Counted from the first letter of the stretch, positions 1-8,521 are shown. The stretch is DNA of 64,000 nucleotides from CAYWEM01 sp964457225 (GCA_964457225.1 CAYWEM010000003.1:186001-250000), one strand, 5' to 3'. Numbers and translations are program-made. Notes: a model not told the origin generated them from the sequence alone.

Positions 1-1
1 C

Positions 2-265
2 GGTTCCATCAGTCACATGGGTTCAGGAGACATCTTCCTGGCCTTTTCCACCGCAACCCGGATCCAGTGGGAAAGCAGCCTGGAGCGGCTGGAAGAGACC
101 CTGAACCCCCTGTTCCAGGCCACGGTGGAAGCCACTGAAGAGGCGATCATCAACGCCCTGGTGGCCGCCGAAACCATGAGCGGTATAAACGACCACATGG
201 TTTACGCCCTGCCCCGGCAACGCCTGCAGGAAATCCTGGCCGACTACAACCGCCTGGAAAAGTAA
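2..265 (+). CDS. P1-family (S58/DmpA-like) peptidase, C-terminal end
   Basis: The frame is open from the first bases of the window, so only about the last 87 residues are present. The segment from GSGDIFLAFST through NPLFQATVEATEEAI to the ALPRQRL tail matches the end of the P1/DmpA (MEROPS S58) aminopeptidase family. In that family the nucleophile lies at an internal autoprocessing site further upstream, outside this window. The conserved E-A-T-E-E-A-I-x-N-A-L helix near the C-terminus is the best visible mark. The gene ends at a TAA and is followed by a symmetrical terminator shared with the convergent gene. Family assignment is from the tail only. Confidence 0.75.
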   Translation, partial: GSISHMGSGDIFLAFSTATRIQWESSLERLEETLNPLFQATVEATEEAIINALVAAETMSGINDHMVYALPRQRLQEILADYNRLEK

Positions 266-283
266 AAAGCAGAAAAAGACAGA

Positions 284-320
284 AAAAATACGGCCGGCAT
301 ATAGCCGGCCGTATTTTTTT
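284..320. terminator. Bidirectional intrinsic terminator
   Basis: A 10-bp G+C-rich stem (ATACGGCCGG-type arms) is flanked by an A run on the left and a T run on the right. It therefore works as a hairpin plus U-tract on both strands. It sits between two convergent genes whose stops are only about 70 nt apart. Confidence 0.85.
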
Positions 321-335
321 ATACTCTGGTAGTGG

Positions 336-2597
336 TCAGTCCTTTTTCTTGGCCGTTCCGCCGCCGGATGAAGAACTGCTCGAGGAAGAACCGCCTGAAG
401 AGGATTTTGCGGAAGAGGAGGACTTGGCCGAGGCGGACGATGATGAGCCCCTGCTTGAAGAGGAAGAGCCGCGCGAGGAAGACCTGACGGTGGAGGATGA
501 ACTTCCGCTCGAGGAGGATGAACTCGAGCCGCCGATACTCGGCCGGCTGATCGGTCTCCGGGTCAGAGTGCCGCCGGACGAGCCGCTTTCCGAAGAGGAT
601 GACTGGCCGTACCTGGAAACCGGCGGCCGGGCCTGGGTCGTGCCGGAGCTTGATCCGTACCTGTTGGTCGCGGTACTCCGGCTTGAATCAGTTTTATCAG
701 AGCCGGAAGTACTGCCGGAATAGGTTTTGCCGGTGGCTTGTGATTCACCGCCGGATCTGCCGTAATACCTCGACTGCGGCTGGCTGGATACCGTCCTGGA
801 ACTCGGCCGGTAATCGCGGCCGGCAGTCGCTTCAGCAGTGCCGCTGGTATTTGAACTGGAGAAATAAGTATCGGACTGGTCATCTTTTTCCTTCTTTTTG
901 GCTTGCTGACCAGTTGAGCCGCTTTTCGTGCCGGAGGAGCTCTTGGCGGCCGCTCCGCCTGACGACGAGCCGCTGGAACTCCCGGTTGAAGAACCGCCGC
1001 CTACCTTGGCCGGGGGACGGCTGCCGGCAGTGGTCGATCCTTCCTGCCTGGGCCTGAACCTGGTGGCGCTTGAACCGGATTCACTGCCGCCGGTCCCGGT
1101 TTCAGAACGGCCCTGGAACCTGGCGCCGACCCTGGGAGTGGTCGCGGTCTCGGTTGAAGCCCCTGATCCCGGCCTGGAGTACTTGCCGACCACCGGGGCC
1201 GATTTATCCCCCTCTCCGCTCCCCTGGTACTGCAGTACTTCCTGCTTGGTTGTGCCGCCGGCGGTTCCGCTTACCGCGGTCCGGTAACGATCCCGGGAAA
1301 CCAGCCCTCCTTCACGGTAAGTCTTCATTTCACCCTTGGCATTGACCACACTGATCGTGTTATCGGACAATCTGCCGCTGGGAGCGGCCCCGCGCCTGAG
1401 CACGGCCTGCCCGCCGCCGGCCTGCAGGTTGCCGCGGTTAAGGCTGAGCTGCTTGATCGAAGCAGACGAGAGCTGATCCTTGCGGATGACTATGGTGGAA
1501 CGGGAATTCACCGGTATGCCGCGGCGGTAATGTTCGCGGTGATCCCAGCGGTTGTTGACGATGATTATCGGCCGGTTCCAGTAACTCAGGGGTGACCAGC
1601 CGCAATAACCGTAGTCGTTCCAGTACCAGCTGACCCAGGCCGGCGACCAGTAGTAGCCCGGCAGCCAGCACCAACCGTTGAGCGGATCCCAATGCCAGCG
1701 CCCGTAATAATGCGGGAACCAGCCCCAGGGATCGTAGGAAGTCCAGACATGGCCGTAACGGCGATGCCAGGTCCAGCGGCCGTGACGATACGGGCTCCAG
1801 TCAGCGCCCAAAGAATAGGGTATCCACATGTAAGACCGGTAAGTGCTGTTGTAGCGCCAGCGTCCGTACCGGGAGAGTTCGTACTCGTAATCCTCGTAGC
1901 CGCTCTGCAGGTAGCGCGCTCCGCCCTGGCGGGTGTAGGCCAGGCTGTTGTACCTGGAACGCTGCCAGAGATCGAAATCATCTCCGCCCCCGGCGGGCAG
2001 GTAAGTCGGAGTACGCATGAATCGGCCCGCTGACATGACTACCAGCTGGCGATTACCGATATTCCGGGTCAACCTTTCACCGGCCACCTCGAGCGAGCCG
2101 CTCAGGGCCTGGACTTCGGTACTGCCGTCGGCATTGGCATTGATGCGGTAAATGCCGCGGCTGAGCACGAAAACACCGCAGTCCGGAGTCTGCACTTCGA
2201 TTTCCCGCTGATAATCCAGATTACTGATGTCCAGGTAAATACCGCCGCGCAGCAGCCTGACCATGAAGTCGGTTTTGCGCAGCTGCGGCAGGCGCTCCAG
2301 GACGACCAGGGTGTCGTAATCGAGGCGCAGGTAGTTGATCCGTCCCAGGTAGATTTCCAACCGGCCGCTGGTGGTGCCGACCTCGTCACCTTCGAACAGC
2401 GGCAAATTGTGAGTGGCCTCCTCGTATTCCTCAGTCTCCTGCCTGCGGGCGAAAGCCTCGCCCTCCACGGCCTGGACTCGCACCACCTTGGCGTTTTCGT
2501 AGTAGCGCGGGTTCTCGTATTCATCGTATTCCTGGCCGGGCAGGAACAGCGCAAAGGCCATGACCAGCATGGCGATCATCGTTCTCTTTGTCTTCAT
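336..2597 (-). CDS. Secreted FecR-domain protein with WxWxP-rich (DUF6600-like) region and Ser-rich tail
   Basis: About 753 aa. The start is placed at MKTKRT because AGGAGGTGTCAG precedes it; an upstream in-frame start would lie before the predicted promoter start site. A signal peptide is followed by a FecR-like beta domain (about residues 45-190, with DEVGTTSGRLEIYLG and a GSLEV strand). Next comes a Trp/Tyr-rich block (about 210-330) with repeated WxPY, GRWxW and GWxP motifs typical of DUF6600-type proteins. The last roughly 270 residues are low-complexity Ser/Gly/Thr with Lys near the end. It is paralogous to the gene ending at 3726 and has its own sigma-54 promoter. It is probably surface or periplasmic; no enzymatic motif is seen. 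The function of such proteins is not established. Confidence 0.8.
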   Translation of the reverse strand: MKTKRTMIAMLVMAFALFLPGQEYDEYENPRYYENAKVVRVQAVEGEAFARRQETEEYEEATHNLPLFEGDEVGTTSGRLEIYLGRINYLRLDYDTLVVLERLPQLRKTDFMVRLLRGGIYLDISNLDYQREIEVQTPDCGVFVLSRGIYRINANADGSTEVQALSGSLEVAGERLTRNIGNRQLVVMSAGRFMRTPTYLPAGGGDDFDLWQRSRYNSLAYTRQGGARYLQSGYEDYEYELSRYGRWRYNSTYRSYMWIPYSLGADWSPYRHGRWTWHRRYGHVWTSYDPWGWFPHYYGRWHWDPLNGWCWLPGYYWSPAWVSWYWNDYGYCGWSPLSYWNRPIIIVNNRWDHREHYRRGIPVNSRSTIVIRKDQLSSASIKQLSLNRGNLQAGGGQAVLRRGAAPSGRLSDNTISVVNAKGEMKTYREGGLVSRDRYRTAVSGTAGGTTKQEVLQYQGSGEGDKSAPVVGKYSRPGSGASTETATTPRVGARFQGRSETGTGGSESGSSATRFRPRQEGSTTAGSRPPAKVGGGSSTGSSSGSSSGGAAAKSSSGTKSGSTGQQAKKKEKDDQSDTYFSSSNTSGTAEATAGRDYRPSSRTVSSQPQSRYYGRSGGESQATGKTYSGSTSGSDKTDSSRSTATNRYGSSSGTTQARPPVSRYGQSSSSESGSSGGTLTRRPISRPSIGGSSSSSSSGSSSSTVRSSSRGSSSSSRGSSSSASAKSSSSAKSSSGGSSSSSSSSGGGTAKKKD

Positions 2598-2640
2598 CTG
2601 ACACCTCCTGTGCCGTCCCGGGGACGACACTCTATCACAT

Positions 2641-2655
2641 GCAATCTTCATGCCA
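2641..2655 (-). promoter_or_regulatory. Sigma-54 promoter for the FecR-like gene
   Basis: On the minus strand the sequence is C-TGGCAT-GAAGA-TTGC-A, matching the -24/-12 consensus (TGGCAY, 5 nt, TTGCW). The predicted start is near 2629, giving a leader of about 32 nt that contains the Shine-Dalgarno site used by the 2597 start. Confidence 0.8.
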
Positions 2656-2673
2656 GGGTTTAGAATCGGCAAA

Positions 2674-2691
2674 TGTCCTGTTTAGGTGACA
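2674..2691. promoter_or_regulatory. 18-bp palindrome TGTCCT-N6-GTGACA, putative enhancer-binding protein site
   Basis: TGTCCTGTTTAGGTGACA is an imperfect inverted repeat. Its centre lies 41.5 nt upstream of the -12 C of the sigma-54 promoter. The same half-sites occur at the same distance upstream of the second FecR-like gene (5482-5499). Confidence 0.65.
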
Positions 2692-2735
2692 TTTTTAGCG
2701 GCCCGGCCTGAAAAAGTGTTACAGTTACATTTTCT

Positions 2736-2764
2736 ATATTAATTGCCGGAGCCGGGCTTGTCAA
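2736..2764 (-). promoter_or_regulatory. Sigma-70-type promoter upstream of the FecR-like gene
   Basis: On the minus strand: TTGACA (2759-2764), a 17-nt spacer, then TAATAT (2736-2741). It would give a transcript starting near 2729 with a 130-nt leader spanning the sigma-54 promoter and the palindrome. The gene may thus have two promoters. Confidence 0.55.
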
Positions 2765-2799
2765 CTTGACCACCCCTGGATCTGCACCTGGAAAGCGGC

Positions 2800-3651
2800 T
2801 CATATCTTCATTTGCAGGCCGACATGCAGGTGCAGCCCGGTCGGATTCAGTTTCAGCACTTCTCTTTCGAATTCCAGCCCGGCCAGGTTATCATCCAGGA
2901 CCAGGTTTCCTTCAAATCCCGCCAGGCTGCCACGTTCCTGCAGGCGCCAGGGGACTCTGAAGGGTGCGGAAAAGCGCCAGATCAAACCGGTCTGCAGAGT
3001 GAAGCGGCGGCCGAGGCGCTGTTCCAGGTCAAGACCGATGCGGCCGGTTAAACGGTCGGCTTTCACATCCGCCGCCAGGGGCAGCTGGAACCAGTCGATG
3101 TAGTAATTTGTCTCCGTCTCCAGGGCTTCCGCCCAACCCGCTTCCCTGGCCAGACTGCCGCTGAAGCGCTGCAGTCCGCCGCCGGCGCCGAGTATCAGGG
3201 CCGAACTGCGGCCCAGGAAAATGCGCTTGTTGAGCATGGCTTCCAGCCAGTAACGGGTCAAGCGCCCCGGATATTTCCTTAGCAGGCGTCGATCGCCCCT
3301 GTCTCCGTCAAACCAGGTCCAGTCAAGCCTGAATTCATTGTCCGCCTCAAGGTTCATTCCGGCCAGCCCGGCCTGCAGGGAAAAACCCCAGGCCGGGGTC
3401 AGCCAGACCAGCAGGCCGATTTCCCCGGCCGCGTGAGCGGCTGAACTATAACCGGTCCGGTTGCTTTCATTGCTGATGATGAAACCGAAGTTCTTCGCAA
3501 AGGAGCTGAAATTATCCTGAACTTTCAATTGCGGCAGGGCATAAGCGCCGCGCAGGAACAGGTGGTATTCCCGGGCCGGAATCAGGGCCGGCCCGACCAG
3601 CACGAAAAACAGAAAAATCAAGAGCAGCAGGCGCAAAAAAGACATTTTCAT
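2800..3651 (-). CDS. Outer-membrane beta-barrel-like protein
   Basis: 283 aa from MKMSFLRL; the start is chosen for its GGAGGG Shine-Dalgarno site 5 nt away. A hydrophobic signal peptide ends near ALIPA-REYH. The mature part alternates polar and aromatic residues in short segments (for example ILGAGGGLQRF, FTLQTGLIWRF, TGLHLHVGLQMKI). It closes with a strand-like end, as in small outer-membrane barrels and surface-antigen-like proteins. It lies 74 nt downstream of the second FecR-like gene in the same direction, with a hairpin between them, so the two may be partly co-transcribed. No specific family is recognised. Confidence 0.65.
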   Translation of the reverse strand: MKMSFLRLLLLIFLFFVLVGPALIPAREYHLFLRGAYALPQLKVQDNFSSFAKNFGFIISNESNRTGYSSAAHAAGEIGLLVWLTPAWGFSLQAGLAGMNLEADNEFRLDWTWFDGDRGDRRLLRKYPGRLTRYWLEAMLNKRIFLGRSSALILGAGGGLQRFSGSLAREAGWAEALETETNYYIDWFQLPLAADVKADRLTGRIGLDLEQRLGRRFTLQTGLIWRFSAPFRVPWRLQERGSLAGFEGNLVLDDNLAGLEFEREVLKLNPTGLHLHVGLQMKI

Positions 3652-3675
3652 TAATACCCTCCAAAATAAAATGGA

Positions 3676-3705
3676 ACCCGCCCGGAATGTTTTTCCGGGG
3701 CGGGT
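3676..3705 (-). terminator. Hairpin between FecR-like and barrel genes
   Basis: ACCCGCC-CGGAA pairs with TTCCG-GGGCGGGT with one bulge. On the minus strand it is followed by a T-rich stretch (TTCCATTTTATTTT). It could attenuate read-through into the barrel gene. Confidence 0.5.
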
Positions 3706-3725
3706 CTTGATCAAAGCCTGTATTC

Positions 3726-5372
3726 TCAGTCTTTACTCTTGGAGCTGCTGCCGCTGCCGGAAGCACTGTCGCTGGAAGCTGTTCCGGAACTTGAGGCCGA
3801 TGCCGCGCCCGCGGTGCCGCCGGCGTGAGACGCTCCGGTATTACGGTTGAGGGCATCACGCTGCCTGACGGTCAAACTGCTTGAATCGAGGCGTTTTTCC
3901 GGGGCCTGCACCGAGTTTCTGTCACTCGAGTAAACCAGGCGGGTTCTGTTCTGAATGGCCCAGGCCGCATCGGGGTTCCAGTCATGCCTGAATTCAAGCC
4001 TTTCCTTGGCAATGGCCTTGGCCGGAAACCGGGCCGCTTCCTGATCGCTTTCAGCAAGCACGCTTTTCACCGTGATCCCGCCCTCAGCCCGTTCCTGGGT
4101 CTTGGCCCGGACTGAATCAATTTCAGGGATCCCGTGGCCGGTCCCGGCTGATTTGACCGGCAATTCCGCCAGGGTAACGGTTTCAAGGGATACATGCTGT
4201 TCTTTCATGAAAGCCTTGACCAGGTGGGGATAGGATGATTCCAGTTTCTTGAAAACGCCTTGCACATCGGAGGGAATCACATCCCAATCTATTTCCCCGG
4301 TAGCCAGGGCGTTCCGGACCTCCGGCCCGCCGATCCCTGCTTCAAATAAACTTGAATAGTAATTGTTTCTGCTCCAGTAGCAGTAGATCCAGTGGGCGAA
4401 CAGGTTGCTGCCCGGGGAAAAATTGGTGCCCGGTATCCAGACCCAGCCCCACTTCTTGAGAAAGACCCAGGTGCCCATGTTGGCCGGAGCCCAGCCCCAG
4501 GGCTCATCGGGAACCAGGTAAACCTCGTCGTTGATGGTCACCCGGCGGGCATTCCAGAAGGGGCGGCGGGAAGGATCTTCCGGCATGCCGGATTTCCAGA
4601 CGTAACCGAACAGCCGGTCATACACCCACTCACCGAAACTACTGCTCCAGCGCTCGGTCCAGTACTGCAGCAAGGGATTACGGGTGATTTTGCGCGGCAG
4701 GAAACTCTTTTCATGGTGCAGGGCCTTGAAGTTGTCGTCCACGTAACGGTTCCAGGCCAGGAAATCGCCTTCCTCGGTGTAAACCATTTCCTGCAGTCCG
4801 TTTTCCGGGTCCAGCAGAACCGCGCTTTTTCCGCTCAATTGCCGCGAAAGCTGGCGCAGGCCGTCTTCGGAAGTGTAAATCAGCTCGGGCCTGCCCCAAT
4901 GACTGATCACCTGGGTACCGGCCTGGGGATCCAGGAAGACTTCCACGTTGGTGTTTTTGGGAAAACTCACCGCCGTCTCCTGGGTCAGAACCTGCAGGAT
5001 TTCGCGGTCATAGCGGTTGCTGATGACGTAAACCGCTCCTTTCAGCAGGGCCAGGCTGGTGATGCTGAACCTGGTGGTCAGGGAAGGAGCCTGGATGGTG
5101 CCGATCAACAGTTCGCTGTCCTTGTCCAGCCGCACCAGACTGCCGTTGCTGAATTGAATCTCGGCCCGGCCTTCGGCGGCAGTGCTCAGAATATCCCCTG
5201 GAAAAACGGGGAAATTGACCACCGCCTGGTGCTGGTTGCCGTCCCGGTTGGTGATGTTCAACCCGCCGTCGAGCAGGGAAACTATGGCCACCTCGTTGGC
5301 TTCCATGGCGGCCAGGGCCGGAATAACGGCCAGGATCAACAACAGAACCGCGGAAAACAGTTTTGCTTTCAT
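3726..5372 (-). CDS. Secreted FecR-domain protein, second paralog
   Basis: 548 aa from MKAKLFSAV, placed by a GGGAGGAGAAAA Shine-Dalgarno site. A signal peptide (AVIPALAA) is followed by a FecR-like domain (about 25-190: FPGDILSTAAEGRAEIQFSNGS, then LALLKGAVYVIS). A Trp-rich block follows (about 240-370: EWVYDRLFGYVW, PWGWAPANMGTW, GWVWIPG), then a charged linker and a Ser/Gly-rich tail ending KSKD. It has the same domain order as the 336-2597 protein, with a shorter tail and fewer W repeats. The two genes share a sigma-54 promoter type with identical upstream palindrome spacing, so they are likely co-regulated. Role unknown; envelope-associated by its signal peptide. Confidence 0.8.
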   Translation of the reverse strand: MKAKLFSAVLLLILAVIPALAAMEANEVAIVSLLDGGLNITNRDGNQHQAVVNFPVFPGDILSTAAEGRAEIQFSNGSLVRLDKDSELLIGTIQAPSLTTRFSITSLALLKGAVYVISNRYDREILQVLTQETAVSFPKNTNVEVFLDPQAGTQVISHWGRPELIYTSEDGLRQLSRQLSGKSAVLLDPENGLQEMVYTEEGDFLAWNRYVDDNFKALHHEKSFLPRKITRNPLLQYWTERWSSSFGEWVYDRLFGYVWKSGMPEDPSRRPFWNARRVTINDEVYLVPDEPWGWAPANMGTWVFLKKWGWVWIPGTNFSPGSNLFAHWIYCYWSRNNYYSSLFEAGIGGPEVRNALATGEIDWDVIPSDVQGVFKKLESSYPHLVKAFMKEQHVSLETVTLAELPVKSAGTGHGIPEIDSVRAKTQERAEGGITVKSVLAESDQEAARFPAKAIAKERLEFRHDWNPDAAWAIQNRTRLVYSSDRNSVQAPEKRLDSSSLTVRQRDALNRNTGASHAGGTAGAASASSSGTASSDSASGSGSSSKSKD

Positions 5373-5448
5373 TTTTTCTCCTCCCTTCAATTTGTTTTTT
5401 CCAGATCCGGGTGCTGAAACCAATTTTTCCTCCTGCCCTGCTCAGTAT

Positions 5449-5463
5449 GCAAGGCTGATGCCA
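5449..5463 (-). promoter_or_regulatory. Sigma-54 promoter for the second FecR-like gene
   Basis: On the minus strand: C-TGGCAT-CAGCC-TTGC-A, a full -24/-12 match. The predicted start is near 5437, leaving a leader of about 65 nt. Confidence 0.8.
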
Positions 5464-5481
5464 GGACAAAACCGGAAAAAA

Positions 5482-5499
5482 TGTCACTGTTTGAGGACA
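5482..5499. promoter_or_regulatory. 18-bp palindrome, putative enhancer-binding protein site
   Basis: The plus strand reads TGTCACTGTTTGAGGACA; the minus strand therefore has TGTCCT-N6-GTGACA, as at 2674-2691. The centre is again 41.5 nt from the -12 C. It also lies upstream of the divergent lipoprotein gene. Confidence 0.65.
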
Positions 5500-5574
5500 A
5501 TTTCAGCCCCGGTGTGCAAAAAAGGAGCATTCCGGCCCCTGCAGGCTGAACCAGATTAAAAGGAACCCTGCTTT

Positions 5575-5603
5575 TTGACAGGGTAAACTGCATGAATTAT
5601 AAT
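5575..5603 (+). promoter_or_regulatory. Consensus sigma-70 promoter, leaderless transcript
   Basis: TTGACA (5575-5580), 17 nt, TATAAT (5598-5603): both hexamers are perfect. The ATG of the lipoprotein begins at 5610, exactly 6 nt after the -10 box, so transcription should start at or within a base of the A of the start codon. Confidence 0.85.
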
Positions 5604-5609
5604 CTCTCC

Positions 5610-6176
5610 ATGCCAAAAAAGCTTGTCTTCGCAGTCCTGACAACCATGTTTTTCTGGGGATGCGCGGCCATGGAGAGGAATCCCGACCTGCACCTGTTTT
5701 CCAAAGCCAAGGACCTCAATTTCAAGGAAGCCGCCATCCTGGTGCTCGGTTTTCGTGAACCAGTCCATGCGCCGGGCAGCGGTATGCTGGTCGGGGACAT
5801 ATTTCATGAAAGCCTGTTACAGGAAAAAAAGTTCCGCCGGATAGAGCGCTCTGACCTGGCCTGGAATGACCTGGCCTTCGGCGAGAGCGAGCGCCTGGCC
5901 GCGGCCCTGAAAGCCGCTGAAGGGCAATCCTGCGATTTCATCCTGGCCGGCGAAATTTTCTCTTTCATTGAGGGGGGATTGAACCAGACCAGGATCGGCA
6001 TCCGCTGTCGGATCATCAGGGTGGGCAATACCGAAACCGTGTTCTTTGCCGAAAATTCGCGCCGCGAAAGCGGCCGTGACCCATCCTACCCTCTCGACAC
6101 CCGCCTGGTGGATATCTCCCCTGCCGCCGCCGGCCTGGCCCGCCGGGTCATCCGGGAACTCGTGCAGAAAATGTAA
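5610..6176 (+). CDS. Lipoprotein of unknown function
   Basis: 188 aa starting MPKKLVFAV. The hydrophobic stretch ends in FFWGC, a lipobox-like site with the acylated Cys near residue 18. The upstream in-frame ATG at 5592 lies inside the promoter and can be excluded. The mature part contains AAILVLGF, a segment GQSCDFILAGEIFSF and TRIGIRCRIIRV. This resembles the alpha/beta organisation of envelope proteins such as CsgG- or LpoB-like families that compute dose or assembly, but no motif fixes a family. No Shine-Dalgarno site is present, in keeping with a leaderless mRNA. It is divergent from the FecR-like gene across a 240-nt control region. Confidence 0.7.
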   Translation: MPKKLVFAVLTTMFFWGCAAMERNPDLHLFSKAKDLNFKEAAILVLGFREPVHAPGSGMLVGDIFHESLLQEKKFRRIERSDLAWNDLAFGESERLAAALKAAEGQSCDFILAGEIFSFIEGGLNQTRIGIRCRIIRVGNTETVFFAENSRRESGRDPSYPLDTRLVDISPAAAGLARRVIRELVQKM

Positions 6177-6330
6177 GATCTGATCCGTCTTTTATGCAAA
6201 GTTCTTTATATCCCAAGCTCACCGCCGGCTGAAGCGTCAAAGCTGCAGTTATCAGACCGGCTTTTTGCGGTCATAAACCAGTTGAATGAGCCGTCCCGGG
6301 TGAATCTCAAGCCGGCGGACCGAGAAAAAC

Positions 6331-6359
6331 TTGACATTGTTTCAAGTTTTTTTCAGAAT
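6331..6359 (+). promoter_or_regulatory. Sigma-70-type promoter for the OPT transporter
   Basis: TTGACA (6331-6336), 17 nt, CAGAAT (6354-6359). The expected leader is about 45 nt and carries AGGGAG before the ATG at 6413. The -10 match is only moderate. The rest of the 236-nt intergenic region shows nothing else recognisable. Confidence 0.5.
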
Positions 6360-6412
6360 AACGATATGCAGTTCGTCAACTTTGCTGAGCGCCAAAACAT
6401 AGGGAGATCAAA

Positions 6413-8458
6413 ATGACTGAAAACAAGGATTACAACCCTGTTGTTCCCGCTTCCGACAAGACCATGAAGGAATTTACTCTCCGGGCCCTGCTCATCGGCC
6501 TGTTCATGTCGGTGATCCTGGGAGCCGCCAATGCCTACCTGGGCCTCAAGGCCGGTATGACCATCGCCGCGGTCTACCCGGCCGCCGTGGTCGGCATGGC
6601 CCTGCTGCGCATCGTCAAGGGCAGTATCCTGGAAGAAAACCTGGCCCGAACCGTCGGGGCAATCGGTGAGTCGGTGGCCGCCGGAGCCATTTTCACCCTG
6701 CCGGCCTTTTTCATCGCCGGATTCTGGGATCCTTTCTTCACCGCCGGTAATTACCTGACTTCCACCCTGATCATGATCGTCGGCGGCATCCTGGGCATCA
6801 TGTTCGTGGCCCTGTTGCGCCGGGTCATGGTGCGTGATCCGGAACTTGGCTTTCCCGAAAGCGTGGCCGCGGCGGAAATTCACAAAGCCGGACGGGCCAG
6901 CGGCGGCGGATCGAAATTCCTGTTCCGGGCCATGGGCGTCGGCGCGGCCGTCAAGTTGCTGGCCGAGGTAAAGCTGTTCGCCGTTTCCTGGGAAAAATTC
7001 GTCATCTGGGGCAAACAGACCATAGCCGGCACCGGATTCAGCGGCCAGGGAGGCATGTTCCTGGGTTCGCTCGGCGTAAAACCCGCTTATATCGGCGTCG
7101 GTTACATCATCGGGCCGGTGCTGGGTTCGCTGGCCTTTGCCGGCGGCCTGCTGGCCTGGGGCCTGCTTACCCCAATCATACTCTACTTCATGGGCCCCAA
7201 CCTGGTGGTTCCGGAAACCGGCCTCAGCCCGGCCAATGCGGCTGAATGGCTGGCCATGGCCAAGCAGGTCTGGATGAACGTGGTCCGTCCGATCGCCATC
7301 GGCGGCATGCTGGTCGGGGCCACTTTCACCCTGTTTAAAATGCGCAAGAGCCTGACCGAGGGCATCGCCCGTTCGGTGGCCGATGTCAAGAAGGCGGCCG
7401 CCGGCACCGGAGAAGAAGTTGAAAGAACCGAGCAGGACATCCGTTTCCCGCTGGTTATCGCCGGGATATTCGGGGTGGCGGTGGCCACATTGGCAATCAT
7501 GCTGTTCATTTTTAAAGCCCCGGTTCTGACCTCGCTGGTCGCCTCGGCCCTGATGACCATCCTGGCCTTTTTCTTCGCCGCGGTTTCCGGTTACCTGGTC
7601 GGCATCATCGGTTCATCGAACAACCCGATCAGCGGCCTGACCCTGACCGCCCTGGTGGTCACCGCCCTGGTGCTGGTGATACTGGGAATAGGCAAAGGTG
7701 ACGCCGCCATCATGGCCGTCCTGGGCGTGGCAGCCATCGTCTGCGTCTCGGCGGCGGTGGCCGGAGAAATGCTGCAGGATCTCAAGTCCGGGCACATTCT
7801 CGGCGGTACGCCCTGGAAAATGGAAATCGGCAACATCATCGGGGTCATAGCCTCTGGAGCCGTGCTTTTCGGAGTATTGGCCGTACTGCACCAGGGTGAC
7901 GTGGCCCGCGGCGCAGTGGCCGGTTATGCGGGAGGTTTCGGCAGTGAAGAACTGCCCGCCCCCCAGGCCAGCCTGATGGCCATCCTGTCCAAGGGCATTG
8001 TCGGCGGCGAGATGGCCTGGCCGCTGATCATCGTGGGTATCTTCATGGGCATCGGCTTCATACTGGCCAATGTCAAGAGCCCGATGCTGGTTTCCGTTGG
8101 CATGTACCTGCCTTTCACCACCACCTTCGCCATTTTCACCGGCGGCATGATCAAGGGCCTGCTTGACATCTTCAGCAAGAACAAGAAGCTCAACCCGGCC
8201 CAGAAAGCCAGATCCGAAAACGTGGGCATCCTGCTGGCCTCGGGCCTGATCGCCGGAGAAGCCCTGATGGGCCTGCTGATCGCCTTCCTGGCCATCGGCG
8301 AAGTATTCATCTTCGAATACTTCTCCTTCTTTGAGAACCCCTCCTTCCTGATCAGCCTGCCGGTCATCATCCTGGTGGGCTGGATACTGATCCGCATCCC
8401 GCTGAAAAACGCCGGCAGTCCGGATGAACCGGCTCCGCCCAGCGCGGCCGGGCACTGA
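6413..8458 (+). CDS. OPT-family oligopeptide transporter
   Basis: 681 aa, almost entirely hydrophobic, with about 14-16 predicted membrane segments. The N-terminal ANAYLGLKAGMTIAAVYPAAV block and the internal GFPESVAAAEIHKAG segment are characteristic of prokaryotic OPT (oligopeptide transporter / YSL-like) proteins. A central soluble loop (about residues 310-345) carries charged residues. Members import small peptides or metal chelates in symport with protons. The AGGGAG Shine-Dalgarno site supports the start. It is monocistronic by position, with a convergent Hsp70 gene downstream. Peptide uptake would fit the many peptidases in the window, but the substrate is inferred. Confidence 0.93.
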   Translation: MTENKDYNPVVPASDKTMKEFTLRALLIGLFMSVILGAANAYLGLKAGMTIAAVYPAAVVGMALLRIVKGSILEENLARTVGAIGESVAAGAIFTLPAFFIAGFWDPFFTAGNYLTSTLIMIVGGILGIMFVALLRRVMVRDPELGFPESVAAAEIHKAGRASGGGSKFLFRAMGVGAAVKLLAEVKLFAVSWEKFVIWGKQTIAGTGFSGQGGMFLGSLGVKPAYIGVGYIIGPVLGSLAFAGGLLAWGLLTPIILYFMGPNLVVPETGLSPANAAEWLAMAKQVWMNVVRPIAIGGMLVGATFTLFKMRKSLTEGIARSVADVKKAAAGTGEEVERTEQDIRFPLVIAGIFGVAVATLAIMLFIFKAPVLTSLVASALMTILAFFFAAVSGYLVGIIGSSNNPISGLTLTALVVTALVLVILGIGKGDAAIMAVLGVAAIVCVSAAVAGEMLQDLKSGHILGGTPWKMEIGNIIGVIASGAVLFGVLAVLHQGDVARGAVAGYAGGFGSEELPAPQASLMAILSKGIVGGEMAWPLIIVGIFMGIGFILANVKSPMLVSVGMYLPFTTTFAIFTGGMIKGLLDIFSKNKKLNPAQKARSENVGILLASGLIAGEALMGLLIAFLAIGEVFIFEYFSFFENPSFLISLPVIILVGWILIRIPLKNAGSPDEPAPPSAAGH

Positions 8459-8481
8459 GCGGCGAAGGCAAGCAGTTTTTT

Positions 8482-8521
8482 GCCGGGGCCGCCGCTTAAT
8501 CTAAAGGCGGACGGCCCCGGC
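8482..8521. terminator. Strong hairpin between convergent genes
   Basis: GCCGGGGCCGCCGC pairs with GGCGGACGGCCCCGGC around a 10-nt loop. The T tract lies 5' of the stem on the plus strand, so it is not a classical intrinsic terminator in either direction. It probably marks the 3' ends of both convergent mRNAs. Confidence 0.4.

Noticed and set aside
349..723. Long acidic ORF on the plus strand
   Set aside because: It is the antisense of the Ser/Gly-rich tail of the FecR-like gene; low-complexity repeats give open frames on all strands. No start signal or domain.
2728..2730. ATG-TAA minimal ORF at the transcript start
   Set aside because: Placed 5 nt after the -10 box of the FecR-like gene's sigma-70 promoter; too little evidence to call a start-stop element.
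4392..5417. Plus-strand ORF of 341 codons
   Set aside because: Antisense to the second FecR-like gene, whose signal peptide, domain pattern and sigma-54 promoter are clear; no ribosome-binding site on the plus strand.
5592..5609. Upstream start ATG for the lipoprotein
   Set aside because: The codons overlap the -10 box (5598-5603), so they would not be on the transcript.
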